Of a DNA stretch of 64,000 bases, positions 1 through 8,107 are shown one piece after another (the stretch's first letter is position 1; each line of letters begins with the position of its first letter). A program made the position numbers and the translations under genes. Source of the stretch: Jiella pelagia (lineage in GTDB: Bacteria > Pseudomonadota > Alphaproteobacteria > Rhizobiales > Rhizobiaceae); assembly GCF_026898155.1 (NCBI RefSeq), contig NZ_CP114029.1, forward strand, positions 1,557,501-1,621,500, in the 5' to 3' direction. The notes beneath the pieces are model-generated. The model searched no databases and had not been told where the DNA came from. It saw only the letters and a list, made by a program, of their open reading frames with translations.

Positions 1-2
1 CC

Positions 3-1187
3 GCTTACCATGCCCATCGCCTGCGCTTCAGGCAGCGACTATCGAACGCCGTCATCGGCCCGTCGCTCGTTTGCTACAACGTCTTTCTCGTCGTCGACTA
101 CCTGCTGCTGCCGGAGACCTTCTGGCTCAGCGTCGCGATCCATCTGTTCGTCGTCTCGCCGATCATCTTGCTGTCTTCCGTCTGCATGCAGAGCGATTGC
201 GATCACCGCACGCAGGACCTCTGTACGGCGCTGGGGCCAGTGGCGATGATCTGCCAGGTGATGGTGATCTACGCGCTCAACGACAACGAGGCTGCTCAGC
301 ACTATCAGTATCTGGCGATCTTTATCCTGATCTACATGAACCTGTCGTTCCGACTGGAATACGATCATGCGATCATCGCCAGCGCCTTCGTCCTTGCGGT
401 CTATAACGGCACCCTGCTCGCCAGCGGGACGCCTCTGCCGGTGCTTATAATCGGCATGATGGCCTCCGGCGCCGCCTGTTATCTCTCTTTGTCCGGGAAC
501 CGCCAGATGCAGCGCGATGCGCGTCACGGTTTCCTACGGCACATGCAGGACAAGCTGCGCATCGAAGAAGCACGCACGGAGGCCGAGCGGGACGCCCTGA
601 CGGGGCTCTTCAATCGGCGCCGGCTCGAAGCAGTGTTTGCCCGTCTGGCAACGCAAACACCGAAGCGTCCTGCCGCCGTACTGATGATCGACGTCGATCA
701 CTTCAAGCAGTTCAACGACCAGAACGGCCATCTTGCCGGCGATCTGTGCCTGCGCAGGATCGCCGAGCTGCTGCCCTCCCTGATCCGCAAAGAGGATGAT
801 CTCGTCGTGCGCTTCGGCGGAGAGGAGTTTCTCGTTCTTCTGCCGGCCACCACAGCGGAGGACGCCTCACGAATCGCCGAGCGCATCCGGGCGGAGGTCG
901 AGGCCCTCGGCATCCTCCATGCGGACGGCGGGATGCGCGTCACTGTCAGCATCGGCGTGACGGTGGACGAGATTACCGCCGGTTCTCCCAGCGGCCTCAT
1001 CGCCGGCGCCGATACCGCGCTGTATGCAGCCAAGCAGGCCGGCCGCAACCGCGTCTGGCCGACACCACTGACGGCGCCGAAAGACCTACCCGAAAGCCTT
1101 GAAGGCGACGAGCGTGAAGGTATCGGCCACTCCCTCCAGGACCTGCAGCCGTTCGGTGACGAAGTGGCCGATGTCGCTCTCGTCTGA
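3..1187 (+). CDS. Membrane-bound diguanylate cyclase (GGDEF), 5' end outside window
   Basis: The reading frame is open from base 3, so the gene starts upstream of the window. The visible N-terminal half has about six hydrophobic segments, then a short linker and a C-terminal GGDEF domain with RFGGEEF and the metal-binding DVDHFKQFND segment. By family knowledge it makes cyclic di-GMP from two GTP at the inner membrane. The product-inhibition I-site looks degenerate: in register with the usual RxxD there is KEDD. About 35 residues beyond the normal domain end (after GRNRVW) are read antisense to the convergent AsnC-like gene, so this tail is probably not functional. The cyclase assignment is secure; the sensory input is unknown. 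Confidence 0.85.
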   Translation, partial: AYHAHRLRFRQRLSNAVIGPSLVCYNVFLVVDYLLLPETFWLSVAIHLFVVSPIILLSSVCMQSDCDHRTQDLCTALGPVAMICQVMVIYALNDNEAAQHYQYLAIFILIYMNLSFRLEYDHAIIASAFVLAVYNGTLLASGTPLPVLIIGMMASGAACYLSLSGNRQMQRDARHGFLRHMQDKLRIEEARTEAERDALTGLFNRRRLEAVFARLATQTPKRPAAVLMIDVDHFKQFNDQNGHLAGDLCLRRIAELLPSLIRKEDDLVVRFGGEEFLVLLPATTAEDASRIAERIRAEVEALGILHADGGMRVTVSIGVTVDEITAGSPSGLIAGADTALYAAKQAGRNRVWPTPLTAPKDLPESLEGDEREGIGHSLQDLQPFGDEVADVALV

Positions 1188-1328
1188 CAGATAGAACTTG
1201 GCGATGAGATCGTAGTGGCCGGAGGTGGAGAACACCTCGGAAATCTCCTCGATTTCCAGAGCCAGGGCGTCCGCCACCTTGTAGGCCATGCCCGGCCGGC
1301 ATTTGAATTGCACGAAGATCGTCTGCAT
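1086..1328 (-). CDS. Lrp/AsnC-type ligand-binding (RAM) domain protein
   Basis: An 80-residue protein that starts MQTIFVQFKCRPG and contains only the alpha/beta RAM (AsnC_trans_reg) fold, without the helix-turn-helix of full Lrp regulators. Stand-alone RAM proteins oligomerise and bind small effectors such as amino acids; what this one binds is unknown. The start is supported by an AGGGG motif upstream of the ATG. It converges with the diguanylate cyclase gene and overlaps its 3' end by about 100 bases. Confidence 0.8.
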   Translation of the reverse strand: MQTIFVQFKCRPGMAYKVADALALEIEEISEVFSTSGHYDLIAKFYLSDESDIGHFVTERLQVLEGVADTFTLVAFKAFG

Positions 1329-1447
1329 CGTCTGCCCCTGCCGTCGCCGGCATGATTTGCCGCTGTCGGATTCGCCGCAATCGTCACGAGTTATCGATCG
1401 ACCGTCAAGGCTGCGCTGGCGGCAACCGACGGCGATGGCGGCATTTG

Positions 1448-2080
1448 TCAGGTCAACGCCGCGACGCGGCGCTTCAGTTCGGGCAGGAGTTCGGCCGCGA
1501 ACCAGGGATGGCGTCTCAGCCAGGCATTGTTGCGCCAGGAGGGATGCGGCAGCGGCAGGACCGGCGCAAACCGCCCGCCGCCGCTGAGAACGGCCCGCCA
1601 ATCCTGGACCGTCTCGGTGAGCGAACGTTTCTGGCCGGCCGCGACATGGAAGCGCTGAGCGTAAAGGCCGACGGCCAGCACCAGTTCGACCTGCGGCATC
1701 GCCGCCATCACCCTCGAATGCCACGTCGCGCGGCATTCCCGTCGTGGCGGCAGGTCGCCGCCCTTTGCGTCATAGCCCGGAAAGCAGAAGCCCATCGGCA
1801 CGATGGCGATCCGGGAGGGATCATAGAAAACCTCCGGGCCGATCCCCATCCAGTCCCGGAGGCGCACACCGGAGGGGTCGTTGAAGGGCTTCGTCGACTT
1901 GTCGGCGAGATTGCCCGGTGCCTGACCCGCAACGACGATCCGCGCCGTGGCGGACAGCGCCAGCACCGGATTGGGCTCGATCGGCAGCGGCCGGCCGATC
2001 GGCTGGTCGCGGCAGATCCGGCAGGCCCGGATCGTCCGGTAGAGCGCCTGTGGATCCTCCGCACCGCCGATCTTGCTCAT
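1448..2080 (-). CDS. Uracil-DNA glycosylase family protein
   Basis: About 210 residues with the UDG-superfamily signature: a GQAPGN loop near residue 50 (motif A) and HPSWRNNAW near the C terminus (motif B). Proteins of this superfamily remove uracil or other damaged bases from DNA as the first step of base excision repair. Only some of the cysteines expected for an iron-sulfur family 4 enzyme are present (ACRICRD near the N terminus), so the exact UDG family and substrate are uncertain. The start is taken at the ATG; a GTG three codons upstream is also possible. It lies 17 bases beyond the end of the glutathione transferase gene on the same strand. Confidence 0.8.
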   Translation of the reverse strand: MSKIGGAEDPQALYRTIRACRICRDQPIGRPLPIEPNPVLALSATARIVVAGQAPGNLADKSTKPFNDPSGVRLRDWMGIGPEVFYDPSRIAIVPMGFCFPGYDAKGGDLPPRRECRATWHSRVMAAMPQVELVLAVGLYAQRFHVAAGQKRSLTETVQDWRAVLSGGGRFAPVLPLPHPSWRNNAWLRRHPWFAAELLPELKRRVAALT

Positions 2081-2097
2081 GGCATGCACCGAAAAGT

Positions 2098-2710
2098 TCA
2101 GGCCTTGGCGCTCGGCCGTGCGGCGACCTCGTCGTACCAGCGCGTCACGTTGGAAAGTCCGTCGGGGATCGCGATCTTCGCCGGCTTCATGAAGTCCATC
2201 GCGACGAGCCCGGTGATGTCGGCGACGGAGAAGGTGTCGCCCGCAGCGAAGCGGTTGTCTGCGAGATGGGCGTCGAAGATCTCAAGGAACGTCGCGGCCT
2301 TGTCGCGATTCGCCTCGCCCCAGGCGGGAACCTGCGGCACCTCCCACTCCGCCATGGCAGGATGCGTATGGCGGAATGCCGAAGCGACTGCGGCATAGAG
2401 CCCGAGTTCCAGCCGGCGGTTCCACATCTCGATGGTGGCGATCTCGATGGGCGTCACGCCGAACAGCGGCGGCTCGGGATGAAGCGCCTCGAAGTAGCGG
2501 CAGATCGCGATCGATTCGGTGATGACCGTGCCGTCGGCAAGTTCCAAAACCGGCAGACGCTTGAGAGGATTGCGGCTGGCGATCGCATCCGAGCGGTGTT
2601 CGAGCTTGGTCATGTCGACAGGCACGAGGCTCGACGTCGATATGCTTCTCCGCCACGAAAATCCTGGTCCGCCGCGGATTGGGTGCGCGGCCGCCGTCAT
2701 AAAGGCGCAT
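2098..2710 (-). CDS. Glutathione S-transferase, apparent single-base frameshift
   Basis: The N-terminal thioredoxin-like domain begins MRLYDGGRAPNPRR behind a GGGAGG ribosome site. The rest of the protein, from LVPVDMTKLEHRSD through the all-alpha domain to the C terminus, lies in another frame. Removing one base at GAGGCTC (2626-2632) joins the parts into a normal protein of about 203 residues. ITESIAICRYFE matches the gamma-glutamyl-binding SIAI motif of bacterial GSTs. Cytosolic GSTs conjugate glutathione to electrophiles or reduce peroxides; the substrate here is unknown. The break matches six others in the window, so the gene is probably intact in the cell. Confidence 0.8.
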
Positions 2711-2812
2711 CGAGGTTCCTCCCTCTTGTTCAGTGGCACAGACGGTTTCAGCGCCGGGTCGGTTCCCAGCATGCTGAAGATACCGGATACGGGGGATCAC
2801 GAATTTCCGGTT

Positions 2813-2833
2813 CCTTAAGGCATTTTTTTAAGG
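2813..2833. promoter_or_regulatory. AT-rich inverted repeat upstream of histidine kinase
   Basis: CCTTAA and TTAAGG arms separated by nine bases, in an otherwise GC-rich 180-base divergent intergenic region. It may be an operator or part of a promoter for the kinase gene. No regulator can be assigned. Confidence 0.3.
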
Positions 2834-2893
2834 TTGAGGAAACAGAATGCCGACCGGACCGAAACTCGAGCCAAGGCCCGCCGCCGTCAATTC

Positions 2894-4408
2894 ATGTCCT
2901 TTGCCGCACCGCCCACCGTCGATCATGGCCATGCCCGCCGACCGGCCACCCGCAACGGCGATCTCGCAAAGACGCTGCGGGCCGCTCGCGAAAGGCTGTC
3001 GATGCGCGGCGAAGTGGGGCCGCGCTTCACCCGCGAACTCTTGATCCAGCATGCGGCGGCGCTGAAGGCCGCCGCCTTCATCCTGCCGCTGCCGGTCATG
3101 GCGACGGGGTTCGGCCTTTCGGTGTTTCTCGGGCCACTGCCGGCGGCGCTTTGGACGCTCGTCGCCCTCGGCTGCTATCTCGCCCTCGTCGCGACGGCGC
3201 GCCGCTTCGGTGCCGAACCTGTCTCCGACGAGGCGCTGGCGCGCTGGCGCGGGCTGTTCCTCACCGGCCATGCGATGACAGGCCTTTGCTGGGCCTATCT
3301 CGCCGCACTCGATCCCGGCGGCTTCGAGGGCCGCGAGTTTGAGATCTTTCAGTTCACGGTGCTCTTCGTCGTCGTCGCCTCGACGGCGATGATCTCGTTC
3401 ACGCTGAAATCCGTCGTCCCGGTAACGTTTGGCCTGGCTGCAGCCTTCCTCTGCCTCGGGATTGCCGACGAGCCCGATCCCGCCCACATCGCAATGACCG
3501 GCATCCTGGTCGCCGCCATCGCGTTCTTTTCCCTGGTCAGCGAGATTCTCAGGCGCTCGGCGCTGCGCGGCTTCGTCCATCAGGCCGAAAAGGACGAACT
3601 GATCGCCGAACTCGAGACCGCCAAGGTGATTTCGGACGAGGCGCGGCGGCGGGCGGAAGAGGCCAATCTTGCCAAGTCGCGCTTCCTTGCGACGATGAGC
3701 CACGAACTGAGAACCCCGCTCAACGCCATTCTCGGCTTCTCCGAGGTGATGAGCGGAGAAATGCTCGGGCCGCTCGGCTCGGACACCTATCGCTCCTATG
3801 TCCAAGACATCCACTCCTCCGGCCGGCACCTGCTCGGCCTGATCAACGAGATCCTCGATCTGTCGCGGATCGAGGCCGGACAGTTCAGCCTCAATGAGGA
3901 GGCGGTCGAGCTGGTCGCAATCGCCAAGGAGTGTCTCGGCGTCGTGCGGATCAAGGCGGAGGCGAAGGGTCTGCGGATTCAAGGGGCGTTCGAACGGGAT
4001 CTGCCGGCTCTCTGGGCGGACGAGCGGGCGGTCCGCCAGGTCATCCTCAATCTCCTGTCGAATGCCGTGAAATTCACCCCGCGCGGCGGTGAGATCGTCG
4101 TCTCCGTCGGCTGGACGGCGGGGGCCGGGCAGTATGTTGCGGTGAAGGACAACGGCCCGGGCATCCCTGAAGCGGAAATTCCCGTCGTCCTGTCCGCCTT
4201 CGGCCAGGGTTCGCTGGCGATGAAGAGCGCCGAACAGGGGACGGGGCTCGGCCTGCCGATCGTCCAGGCTCTCGTCCGGCTCCACAATGGCGACTTCAAG
4301 CTGTTCTCGAAGCTGCGCGAGGGAACCGAGAGCATCGCGATCTTCCCGCAGTCGCGCGTGCTGGAGGTCATGCCGGCCCTCGACGACCCGAACTGGGCCG
4401 GAGATTGA
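2894..4408 (+). CDS. Membrane sensor histidine kinase
   Basis: About 504 residues. The N-terminal half has around six hydrophobic segments without a large periplasmic loop, then a short helical linker, then a canonical kinase core: H-box FLATMSHELRTPLNAILGF, N-box NLLSNAVKFTP, G1 DNGPGIP and G2 GTGLGLPIV. It should autophosphorylate on the H-box histidine and pass phosphate to a response regulator, but none is encoded nearby. The architecture resembles the PleC/PdhS-like kinases common in Hyphomicrobiales; this is a resemblance only. The ATG at 2894 is preferred over an in-frame TTG at 2834, although no strong ribosome site precedes it. Confidence 0.85.
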   Translation: MSFAAPPTVDHGHARRPATRNGDLAKTLRAARERLSMRGEVGPRFTRELLIQHAAALKAAAFILPLPVMATGFGLSVFLGPLPAALWTLVALGCYLALVATARRFGAEPVSDEALARWRGLFLTGHAMTGLCWAYLAALDPGGFEGREFEIFQFTVLFVVVASTAMISFTLKSVVPVTFGLAAAFLCLGIADEPDPAHIAMTGILVAAIAFFSLVSEILRRSALRGFVHQAEKDELIAELETAKVISDEARRRAEEANLAKSRFLATMSHELRTPLNAILGFSEVMSGEMLGPLGSDTYRSYVQDIHSSGRHLLGLINEILDLSRIEAGQFSLNEEAVELVAIAKECLGVVRIKAEAKGLRIQGAFERDLPALWADERAVRQVILNLLSNAVKFTPRGGEIVVSVGWTAGAGQYVAVKDNGPGIPEAEIPVVLSAFGQGSLAMKSAEQGTGLGLPIVQALVRLHNGDFKLFSKLREGTESIAIFPQSRVLEVMPALDDPNWAGD

Positions 4409-4470
4409 GGGCCACACCCCTTCAAACCCCTCTCGGTTGCGCCGCCAAGCGGACGTCGCCATATGGGGCA

Positions 4471-4752
4471 ATGCCGATAAACTCCTTACCACCGAGCCGA
4501 AACTTGATCGCGATCGAAAGCCCCTGCATCCAGACCTGCAGCATCGACGCAGCGTCGGGGCTTTGCCTCGGCTGCGGCCGGACGCTCGAGGAGATCGCCG
4601 GCTGGGCCGCGTTTTCGGCAGAGACGCGGCGGTCCATCATGGCACGGCTCGAGGGGTCAGGCCCGGCCCGGCCTTCGAGAGACAGGGATGCGCGGTCGCA
4701 ACACCAGGACGGAGGGCGGACAGGATCCGCCGCGAGCAACGATGCGTCGTGA
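4471..4752 (+). CDS. DUF1289 cysteine-motif protein
   Basis: A 93-residue protein whose core has four conserved cysteines (SPCIQTC, then LCLGCGRT) followed by a tryptophan-containing helix, the pattern of the DUF1289 family. The cysteines suggest metal binding, but the function is not established. The C-terminal third is low-complexity and charged. Its stop lies inside the start of the next gene (ATG at 4742, stop at 4750-4752), so the two are probably translationally coupled. Confidence 0.75.
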   Translation: MPINSLPPSRNLIAIESPCIQTCSIDAASGLCLGCGRTLEEIAGWAAFSAETRRSIMARLEGSGPARPSRDRDARSQHQDGGRTGSAASNDAS

Positions 4753-5452
4753 CACCATCCTGTATTTCGTTCTCGGCGCCCTTGGCCTGACGCTTCTCCT
4801 CCTCGTCACCAATGACGGCGGCACCATCGCCGGCCTGAGCGACGAGGCCTTCGGCCAGTTCGCCTATCTCGCGATCCTCGGCGCCGGCATTGGCGCGGCC
4901 CTTGTCATGTCGATGCGTTTCCGCTTCGGGCAGATGCTCCGCAACATCCTGATCTGGACCGCCGTGTTCGCCGTGGTGATCGGCATCTATGCCTTCCAGC
5001 CGGAATTCCTGGCTCTCAAGAACCGGGTCTCGGCCGTCTTGATGCCGGGCAGTGTCGTCCCGATCGGCGAGGAAGACGGCCATCGCCGCTTCATGGCGAC
5101 GCGCGCTGCCGACGGCCACTTCTATCTCGACGGCGAGATCGACGGCGAAAAGACGACCTTCATCGTCGATACCGGCGCCTCGGTGGTGGCGATGGACCAG
5201 GCGATGGCGCAGTCGATCGGCGTCGATCCCTCGCGGCTCAGCTTCACCAATGCGGTGATGACCGCCAACGGCATCGCCAAGGCGGCGCCGATCCGGCTCG
5301 ATTCGATCACCATCGGCGGGATCACCCGCAACAACGTCGCGGCAGCGGTCACCGAAGGCACGGGCCTCGATACCGTCCTCCTCGGCATGAGCTTCCTCGG
5401 CACGCTGACGTCCTACGATTTCCGCGGCGACCGGCTGGTGCTGACGGACTGA
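4742..5452 (+). CDS. Membrane-anchored retropepsin-like aspartic protease (TIGR02281 type)
   Basis: 236 residues with three N-terminal hydrophobic segments followed by a single retroviral-type aspartic protease domain. The catalytic motif FIVDTGASVV sits near residue 140 and a hydrophobic GMSFLG flap-end motif near the C terminus. Such single-domain proteases work as dimers and are widespread in alphaproteobacteria; substrates are mostly unknown. The ATG at 4742 places the first membrane helix (TILYFVLGALGLTLLLL) immediately after the start and overlaps the upstream DUF1289 gene by 11 bases. A longer in-frame start at 4688 is less likely. Confidence 0.8.
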   Translation: MRRDTILYFVLGALGLTLLLLVTNDGGTIAGLSDEAFGQFAYLAILGAGIGAALVMSMRFRFGQMLRNILIWTAVFAVVIGIYAFQPEFLALKNRVSAVLMPGSVVPIGEEDGHRRFMATRAADGHFYLDGEIDGEKTTFIVDTGASVVAMDQAMAQSIGVDPSRLSFTNAVMTANGIAKAAPIRLDSITIGGITRNNVAAAVTEGTGLDTVLLGMSFLGTLTSYDFRGDRLVLTD

Positions 5453-5549
5453 CGAGAGACATCGAAAGGCCGCGGATCGTGCATTCGGCGGCCGGGCGCT
5501 GGCGGCCGGACGCTTCGGCGTCGGTGCCCGTCGAGACGATCGCTTCGGC

Positions 5550-6374
5550 TCAGATCAGGCTCCAGGCGAAGCGCGCCGCAACGATCAGGAGGAAGCTGCC
5601 GAAGCCGAGTTCCAGCTGCCGCCGCGACAGCCGGTGCGCGAGCGCCGCCCCGAGCGGCACGGCGAGGATCGAGGCGGGGGCGACGAGGATGACCGCGAAG
5701 GCGTTGACGTAGCCGAAACTGAAGGGCGGCAGCGCCATCTCGCCCCATCCGCCGGCGACATAGGTGAGAAGCCCGGGCACGGCGATCAATGCGCCGACGC
5801 CGGCGCTCGTCGCCACCGCCTGGTGGATCGGCCGGCCGTAGAGCGTCATGAAGGTGTTGTTGAGGACGCCGCCGCCGATCCCCATCAATGCCGACAAAAG
5901 CCCGATGACGAAGCCGGCGACCGAGCGGCCGGCAAGGCCCGGCAGGTCGTCGCCGAGCCGAAAGGACAGACGGCCGATCAGCATCTTCAGCCCGAGAAGG
6001 AAGGCGAGGACGGCGAAGATCGCCCGCAGCTCCGCCGAACTCGCCACCGAGGCGAGCAGCGCGCCCGCGACCGCGCCGAGCGGCACCGCCACCAGCCATT
6101 GCTTGAGCAGCGTCATGTCGACGGCGCCGCGCTTCAGATGCGACGTCAGCGACCGGATCGAGGTCGGCACGATGATGGCGATGGACGAGCCGACGGCGAG
6201 ATGCATCGTGACGGCATGGCTGATGCCGAGCGTCTCGAAGGTCTGGTAGAGCACCGGGACGAAGATCGCCCCGCCGCCGATGCCGAACAAGCCGGCAAGA
6301 AAGCCGGCCGCGGCTGCGGCGGCAAGCAGGGTCAGGACGAGGGGAACGAGGCTGGCGCCGTCGGGAAGGGTCAT
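5550..6374 (-). CDS. TauE/SafE (TSUP) family membrane transporter
   Basis: 274 residues, eight or nine hydrophobic segments, with the duplicated glycine-rich signatures of the family (GLFGIGGGAIFVP in the first half, LSALMGIGGGVLNNTF in the second). TSUP proteins export sulfite, sulfoacetate or related anions, or take up other organic anions; the substrate is not predictable here. The start is the ATG before TLPDGASL. It lies about 90 bases downstream of the histidine kinase gene on the same strand and may be cotranscribed with it. Confidence 0.85.
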   Translation of the reverse strand: MTLPDGASLVPLVLTLLAAAAAAGFLAGLFGIGGGAIFVPVLYQTFETLGISHAVTMHLAVGSSIAIIVPTSIRSLTSHLKRGAVDMTLLKQWLVAVPLGAVAGALLASVASSAELRAIFAVLAFLLGLKMLIGRLSFRLGDDLPGLAGRSVAGFVIGLLSALMGIGGGVLNNTFMTLYGRPIHQAVATSAGVGALIAVPGLLTYVAGGWGEMALPPFSFGYVNAFAVILVAPASILAVPLGAALAHRLSRRQLELGFGSFLLIVAARFAWSLI

Positions 6375-6465
6375 CGCCACGGTGTAGCCGATGCCGGCTG
6401 GCCGATGCACCCAATTTTGTAAGGCCACCTTCGCGACGCGCCGATCCGTCGCCGGCGATCGGCTA

Positions 6466-7950
6466 TCACGCCTGTGCCACGGCAGGTTCGCGCCGGCCGG
6501 CCTTGCCGACGAGCCTGATCTCGAAGCATGTGCCGGGCCGATCGCGCACCGCGAGCTTGATGTCGCCGCCATGGGCCTCGACGATCTCGGCGGCGATCGG
6601 CAGGCCGAGGCCGGTCCCGCCCGAGCGGGCGGAACCGCGGAAGGCGCGGAAGAGATTTTCGCGCGCGACCTCGGGAAGGCCCGGGCCGGTATCCTCGACG
6701 AACATGTGCAATTCGCCCCATCCCCCCGGTCCGGCCTGATGGATGTCCGCGCCGATGCGGATCTGCCGCACCACCACCGAGGGGTCCTCGGACAGGCTGG
6801 AGAGGGCTTCGACCGAATTGCGGCAGAGATTGAGAAGGACCCGATGGAACTGGTCGGGGTCGACCAGCGCGAGCAGATCGGTCGGCACTGCGTTGACCAG
6901 CCTGATCCCCGACTTCTGGTCGAGGGTGAGGCTCTCATAGACGTCCTCGACGAGCAGCCGCAGCCGCACCTCCCGGCGCACCGGAGCGCTCTCGACCGCG
7001 CGGCCATAGGCCAGAACCGACTGGGTGTAGTGCAGCGCCCGGTCGAGGCTGCGCAGGAGCAGCGGGGCGAAGCGCTGCACCGTCGGATCCTCGACCGCCG
7101 CAAGGCGATCGGAGATCATCTGGCTGGAGGCGAGGATGTTGCGCAGGTCGTGATTGATCTTCGAGACGGCGAGGCCGAGATCGGCGAGATGGCGCTGCTC
7201 GCGCAGGGTCTCGTTCAGCCGCCGCTGCATCTCGGCGAGCTCGCGCTGGGCGACGCCGATCTCGTCGGTACGCAGATTCGGCTTGATGATGCGCTCGCGA
7301 TCGGTCGGATTGGCGCCAAAACTGACCATCGACTGGGTCATGTTGAGGATCGGCCGCACCAGATAGCGGCTGATCGCGGTGTAGACCAACAGGGCGGCGA
7401 AGAGCGCGATCGACAACGACAACAGGAAGACGTTCCTGGAATAGACCAGCATCGCCCGGTGCAAGGGGCGCTCGGACATCACCACCTCGGCCCGCACCGA
7501 GCCGTCGCCGACCGCTCCCTGAACCCGCATCGTGCGATCGGCGCCGAAGATGAGTGTGTCGAAGGCGCCGAGGATCAGGGCGATCGTCGTCTGGTCGGAC
7601 AGATTGATCTGCACGCCCGGAATGCCGACTGTCTCAGCCCGCGCCAGGAGCCGCGAGGCGTCCTGGTCGTTGATCGCAATCAGCTGGGCGTCGAGCGCGT
7701 TCAGAAGCGCCGATTCCTGGTTGGGGCCGAGCACCGAGCCTGGCCCGGCGTCGACCTCCTCGGAGGCGAGGCCGGCCACGGCGACGGTCTCGATCTTGGC
7801 GGTCAGCCAGTCGTAGCGGAACTTCGAGACCGAGGGGACGAAGATCAGCACCTCGGCGAGCATGACGGCGAGCGCAGTGATGACGAGGATGCGCGTCGAC
7901 AGGCGTCGCCGCACCTTCGGCACAGGCTGGTCGCTGGAAGCGCCCGCCAC
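6466..7950 (-). CDS. Sensor histidine kinase with periplasmic domain and HAMP
   Basis: About 494 residues: an N-terminal transmembrane helix (RILVITALAVMLAEVLIFV), a periplasmic sensor of roughly 150 residues, a second helix (VFLLSLSIALFAALLVYTAI), a HAMP region, a helix with the H-box variant KINHDLRNILASSQ, and an HATPase domain (N-box NLCRNSVEAL, G1 EDTGPGLP, G2 GTGLGLPIA). The H-box lacks the usual HELRTP context but keeps the histidine. The start is taken as GTG at 7950 because AGGAAGATCG precedes it; an upstream ATG at 8055 would add 35 low-complexity residues. No response regulator is adjacent. Confidence 0.85.
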   Translation of the reverse strand: MAGASSDQPVPKVRRRLSTRILVITALAVMLAEVLIFVPSVSKFRYDWLTAKIETVAVAGLASEEVDAGPGSVLGPNQESALLNALDAQLIAINDQDASRLLARAETVGIPGVQINLSDQTTIALILGAFDTLIFGADRTMRVQGAVGDGSVRAEVVMSERPLHRAMLVYSRNVFLLSLSIALFAALLVYTAISRYLVRPILNMTQSMVSFGANPTDRERIIKPNLRTDEIGVAQRELAEMQRRLNETLREQRHLADLGLAVSKINHDLRNILASSQMISDRLAAVEDPTVQRFAPLLLRSLDRALHYTQSVLAYGRAVESAPVRREVRLRLLVEDVYESLTLDQKSGIRLVNAVPTDLLALVDPDQFHRVLLNLCRNSVEALSSLSEDPSVVVRQIRIGADIHQAGPGGWGELHMFVEDTGPGLPEVARENLFRAFRGSARSGGTGLGLPIAAEIVEAHGGDIKLAVRDRPGTCFEIRLVGKAGRREPAVAQA

Positions 7951-8107
7951 CGATCTTCCTGGATCGTCCAAGAATGTCCCCGCTCTCGCCCGGCCGCCCT
8001 CCCGCGGCATTCGACCTCGACCCCGGATCCCGTCCGATCCGGACCCTATTCCCACCGCTCTTCGGCCCCCCAGCCGAGATCAAAGCGGCGAAACCATCAT
8101 CGGCCTT

